Assembly: GCA_030428565.1 (NCBI GenBank)
Contig: JAUIDR010000032.1
Coordinates: forward strand, 1-38,486
Origin: Alphaproteobacteria bacterium
Lineage (GTDB): Bacteria > Pseudomonadota > Alphaproteobacteria > UBA7985 > JAUIBT01
DNA: 38,486 bases
Direction: 5' to 3'
Positions 36,168 through 38,486 of the stretch are shown piece after piece (positions within the stretch are counted from its first letter, which is position 1; the number at the start of each line of letters is the position of its first letter). The notes under the pieces were generated by a model, which worked only from the letters and a program-made list of their open reading frames with translations, ran no database searches and was not told where the DNA came from. The position numbers and the translations under genes are program-made.

Positions 36168-37067
36168 ATGCACGCCCACCTTCGCACCGCCCCCGATAAA
36201 GCCTATTCTCGTCACTACGTGCTGGGGTTGGGCTTTCACGGTTTCCACCGCATTTCCTATTTGGAATGGGGGGCCAGCGGCTCGGTCAACACCAAGCGCA
36301 CGCTGTTTTGCGTCCACGGTTTGACCCGCAATGCACGCGATTTCGACTACATGGCCAAAGCCCTGTGCGAGCGCTATCGCATCGTTTGCCCCGACGTTGT
36401 CGGACGCGGTGATAGCGATCATCTGATCTCAGAAGAAGGCTACAACTACCTGCAATACAACGCCGACATGAACGCCGTGCTGGCGCGTTTGAATGTCAGC
36501 GAGGTGGATTGGATCGGCACCTCTATGGGCGGCATTATCGGCATGGTGCTCGCCTCGGTGCCTCAGTCCCCGATCCGCCGCCTGGTGGTCAACGATATCG
36601 GCCCCGAAGTGTCCCGCGACGCCTTGCTGTCAATCGCCCAATATATCGGCAAGTCCAGTACTTTCGAGTCGTTGAACGAGGTTGAAGAGCACCTGCGCAA
36701 GATCTACGCCGAATTTGCGCCTATGAGCGATGAGGACTGGCACCAGATGGCCAAGTACTCCAGCCGCCGCACCCGCACCGGGCGTTGGCGCCTGAAGGTC
36801 GATAGCCGCGTTGGCGATGCCTACCGCGACTCCATCTCCTACTTTGACGTCGATATGTGGGAGACTTGGGAAAAGATCACCTGCCCCGTGCTGGTGCTGC
36901 GCGGTAAAAACTCCAGTTTTTTGACCGAAGAGGTGGCCGAAAAGATGCTGGCTTGCGGGCCACAGACCACCTTGGTGGAATTCGACGACACCGGCCACAC
37001 CCCCACTCTGCGCAACGAAGACCAGGTCGGCGCGATCCGCGAGTGGCTGGCCAATACGCCGATTTAG
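36168..37067 (+). CDS. Alpha/beta hydrolase fold protein
   Basis: A 299-residue hydrolase. Oxyanion loop at FCVHGLTRNARDFDYMA (His50-Gly51), nucleophile elbow IGTSMGGIIG (Ser119), terminal His277 in DTGHTPTL. The acid normally found as Asp in RGxxSDxL reads RGKNSSFL, so Asp is Ser250. An Asp in the alternative site after strand 6 (VNDIGPE, D143) could serve. No secretion signal. The substrate is unknown; it follows phaR by 61 bp and could be a polymer, oligomer or ester hydrolase, but neighbours alone support that. Confidence 0.85.
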   Translation: MHAHLRTAPDKAYSRHYVLGLGFHGFHRISYLEWGASGSVNTKRTLFCVHGLTRNARDFDYMAKALCERYRIVCPDVVGRGDSDHLISEEGYNYLQYNADMNAVLARLNVSEVDWIGTSMGGIIGMVLASVPQSPIRRLVVNDIGPEVSRDALLSIAQYIGKSSTFESLNEVEEHLRKIYAEFAPMSDEDWHQMAKYSSRRTRTGRWRLKVDSRVGDAYRDSISYFDVDMWETWEKITCPVLVLRGKNSSFLTEEVAEKMLACGPQTTLVEFDDTGHTPTLRNEDQVGAIREWLANTPI

Positions 37068-37069
37068 AG

Positions 37070-37137
37070 CCGTGCCAAAGCCTGGCCTGCAAGTTAAGCG
37101 CCTCAAGTCGGCGGATGTAGAGGCGTGATTGGCCCAA
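37070..37137 (-). pseudogene. Relic of a second DUF1801 gene 3' end
   Basis: On the minus strand this stretch reads GQSRLYIRRLEALNLQA, against GKSCLYIRRLEAVDQQV near the end of the intact DUF1801 gene just to the right. A 21-bp block, CGCCTCAAGTCGGCGGATGTA, is identical at 37099-37119 and 37264-37284, and similarity continues past it. It has no start or family N-terminus, so it is a fragment left by a partial tandem duplication. Confidence 0.6.
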
Positions 37138-37182
37138 TCGCTGGCGGCCATATCCCGACCCAGCTCTGCTTTTGCGAGCTGA

Positions 37183-37617
37183 CTAGCTTGACATAACCGG
37201 CCATTGCGCGCCCAGGTCCTCCAAGCCTTTGCGGATAAGCGTCGCCAAGACTTGCTGATCCACCGCCTCAAGTCGGCGGATGTAAAGGCAGGATTTTCCC
37301 TTGCGGTGCGGCCCCAACTCCGCGAGCAAGTCGGCGAAGTCCTGATAGCCCGGCATGATGTATATAGACAACTCGACCTTGCGTGGCGCGAAACCCGTCG
37401 CCAGAAATTCTCCACTGCGGCCGCTGGCATAACGGTAGGCATAGCGGCCATAGCCAATCATCGAGGGCCCCCACATGACGGGCCGATACCCGGTAGTGCG
37501 TTGAAAAAGCGCGTCAAGCTGCTGCGCTTCATCGCGCCGTCGACTAGGTTCCACGGCAGCTATGAAGTCTGCGGGCGATTGGCTGGTCGCCTGGGTCTTG
37601 TTGTGGTTCGTAGCCAT
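37183..37617 (-). CDS. DUF1801 domain protein
   Basis: A 144-residue soluble protein of the DUF1801/YdhG-like fold. Recognisable blocks are MWGPSMIGYGRYAY, LATGFAPRKVELSIYIMPGY and GKSCLYIRRLEAVDQQVL. The function of the family is unsettled. The gene stands alone on the minus strand, converging with the hydrolase gene, and a fragment of a second copy lies just beyond its 3' end. Confidence 0.85.
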   Translation of the reverse strand: MATNHNKTQATSQSPADFIAAVEPSRRRDEAQQLDALFQRTTGYRPVMWGPSMIGYGRYAYRYASGRSGEFLATGFAPRKVELSIYIMPGYQDFADLLAELGPHRKGKSCLYIRRLEAVDQQVLATLIRKGLEDLGAQWPVMSS

Positions 37618-37892
37618 AGCTGCAAAGGCTAACCGGCGCAGTAATCGGCCGTCAATCCTGCGCAGCGCTTCTCAGACCTTTTGCGGCCGCTCCAGCCTCG
37701 TAGCCTTGACCCCCGAGAACGTCACTACTGGATAGCAGATTGCTGCTCACAATGTAGGCGCAGCTATTCGGCTCATCCCCCTTGCCAGAGCATCGAAATG
37801 AGGCATGAAATCTCAAACATCAAAAACAATGTAATAAAAATTGAAAACAATATTACACCAACCGACGGATTTACCTTGAGAACAACGCATTG
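37618..37892. other. Boundary between GC-rich chromosome and AT-rich segment
   Basis: At about 37797 base composition changes abruptly, from the GC-rich level of the rest of the window to runs such as TAATAAAAATTGAAAAC. No convincing gene or insertion-sequence end is seen. The AT-rich stretch continues to about 38290, where composition returns to mixed. Confidence 0.6.
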
Positions 37893-38246
37893 TCATTTAT
37901 TTATTCCGAGAATAATTAAATAATTAATAAGTTTTCTATTAAAATATCCTACAAATTTTACACCAAATCCAATCGTTATAAATATATCTAATGCCATAAA
38001 TAGCAAAAGAAGAAACCAGATGTCACTATTACCATTGTTATACAAAATATCTATAATATGTCCAAGACACAATGAAATTCCCATCATCCAACATGTATAT
38101 ACAATCAAATACACTTTCCAAACAGCTCGCCTGTAATACATCGCGCCTTCGGTAATTAAGCGTTTCAAATGATATTGATAAAAATTTGGTTCCTCTATCG
38201 CAAATAGCCCCAAAATACAACGGCGCACTGATTTATTGGTAAGCAT
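37893..38246 (-). CDS. Hypothetical small membrane protein in AT-rich segment
   Basis: 117 residues of unknown family. A basic N-terminal part (LTNKSVRRCILGLF..QYHLKRLITEG) precedes two or three hydrophobic segments (WKVYLIVYTCWMMGISLCLG; IWFLLLLFMALDIFITIGFG; NYLIILGI), suggesting an inner-membrane protein. Codons are strongly A/T-ending, unlike every other gene in the window, so recent acquisition is likely. A GAGAG lies about 10 bp before the ATG. No homologue recognised; it may be an orphan. Confidence 0.5.
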   Translation of the reverse strand: MLTNKSVRRCILGLFAIEEPNFYQYHLKRLITEGAMYYRRAVWKVYLIVYTCWMMGISLCLGHIIDILYNNGNSDIWFLLLLFMALDIFITIGFGVKFVGYFNRKLINYLIILGINK

Positions 38247-38416
38247 CGTTGTAACTCTCTAGTTTTGCCGTTTTATTCTTAACATCAACATTATTTACGC
38301 AACGACCCGAGCCCAAATCGAACCAAATTTTCGATCCCGCCATCTACCCGCTTGTTGACGCCGCTCGTGCCATAGCAGCCCGTTGAATAAGTGTGTTTTT
38401 GAACGCAACAGAACGT

Positions 38417-38486
38417 TCAAGCGTTAGGTTGCATGCGACCAATGCCGACGAGATCGTCGGTCACATCAAAGACAACATTGATAGCC
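38417..38486 (-). CDS. Possible C-terminal end of a gene entering from the right
   Basis: On the minus strand the frame AINVVFDVTDDLVGIGRMQPNA ends in TGA at 38417-38419 and stays open to the window edge. The residue mix looks protein-like and the other frames are broken or poor. Only 22 codons are visible, so no family can be named and this may be chance. Confidence 0.3.
   Translation of the reverse strand, partial: AINVVFDVTDDLVGIGRMQPNA

Noticed and set aside
36630-37457. 275-codon minus-strand frame across the hydrolase 3' end and the DUF1801 gene
   Set aside because: It overlaps two genes with clear family motifs and has no consistent protein likeness; only the DUF1801-like fragment in another frame is meaningful.

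Overview
This window looks like a piece of the chromosome of a Gram-negative alphaproteobacterium, probably Rhodospirillales-like. That placement is my inference. It rests on an F1-only atpHAGDC cluster, a PhaR/phasin pair of alphaproteobacterial type, KDO (lipopolysaccharide) synthesis, and GC-rich, densely packed genes. The last 0.7 kb is conspicuously AT-rich. I saw no rRNA, tRNA, insertion sequence, phage gene or CRISPR array.

Layout. (1) 1-460: the 3' end of an AhpD-like gene. (2) 487-11761, all minus strand: a 2H-like histidine phosphatase, KdsB, an RND efflux pump with its periplasmic adaptor, a TrkH potassium transporter, ApaG, and a YnjCD-type ABC importer whose genes overlap by 4 bp. 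(3) 11972-13075, plus: an ankyrin-Kelch fusion protein. (4) 13082-20439, minus: glmU-glmS (UDP-GlcNAc supply), a CcdA-like membrane protein with an exported thioredoxin (thiol relay), then mutL. (5) 20801-26308, plus: the F1 ATP synthase genes atpH-A-G-[pyrE]-D-C, with pyrE inserted between gamma and beta, structured intercistronic regions, a short epsilon subunit and a good terminator at the end. (6) 26505-34211, minus: a fused CoA-transferase, class III PHA synthase (phaC and phaE), an iron-type alcohol dehydrogenase and a catabolic-type acetolactate synthase. (7) 34536-37067, plus: phasin, the PHA regulator PhaR and an alpha/beta hydrolase. (8) 37183-38486: a DUF1801 gene, a relic of a second copy of its 3' end, and an AT-rich segment with one small membrane-protein gene.

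How the genes fit together. Regions 6 and 7 form a carbon-storage and overflow locus: acyl-CoA handling, polymer synthesis, granule coat, polymer-responsive regulator, and two fermentative enzymes (pyruvate to acetolactate, aldehyde/alcohol interconversion). Two near-identical 13-bp TGC-rich boxes in front of the phasin gene are the likely PhaR operators.

The most unusual features are: pyrE inside the atp operon with a TTG start abutting the atpG stop codon; a recurring habit of in-frame 15-bp tandem repeats in at least six separate places, plus a related 15/16-bp array after mutL; a class III PhaC with Glu after the catalytic Cys and a lysine-rich histone-like tail; and the strongly structured leaders of atpG, atpD and atpC.
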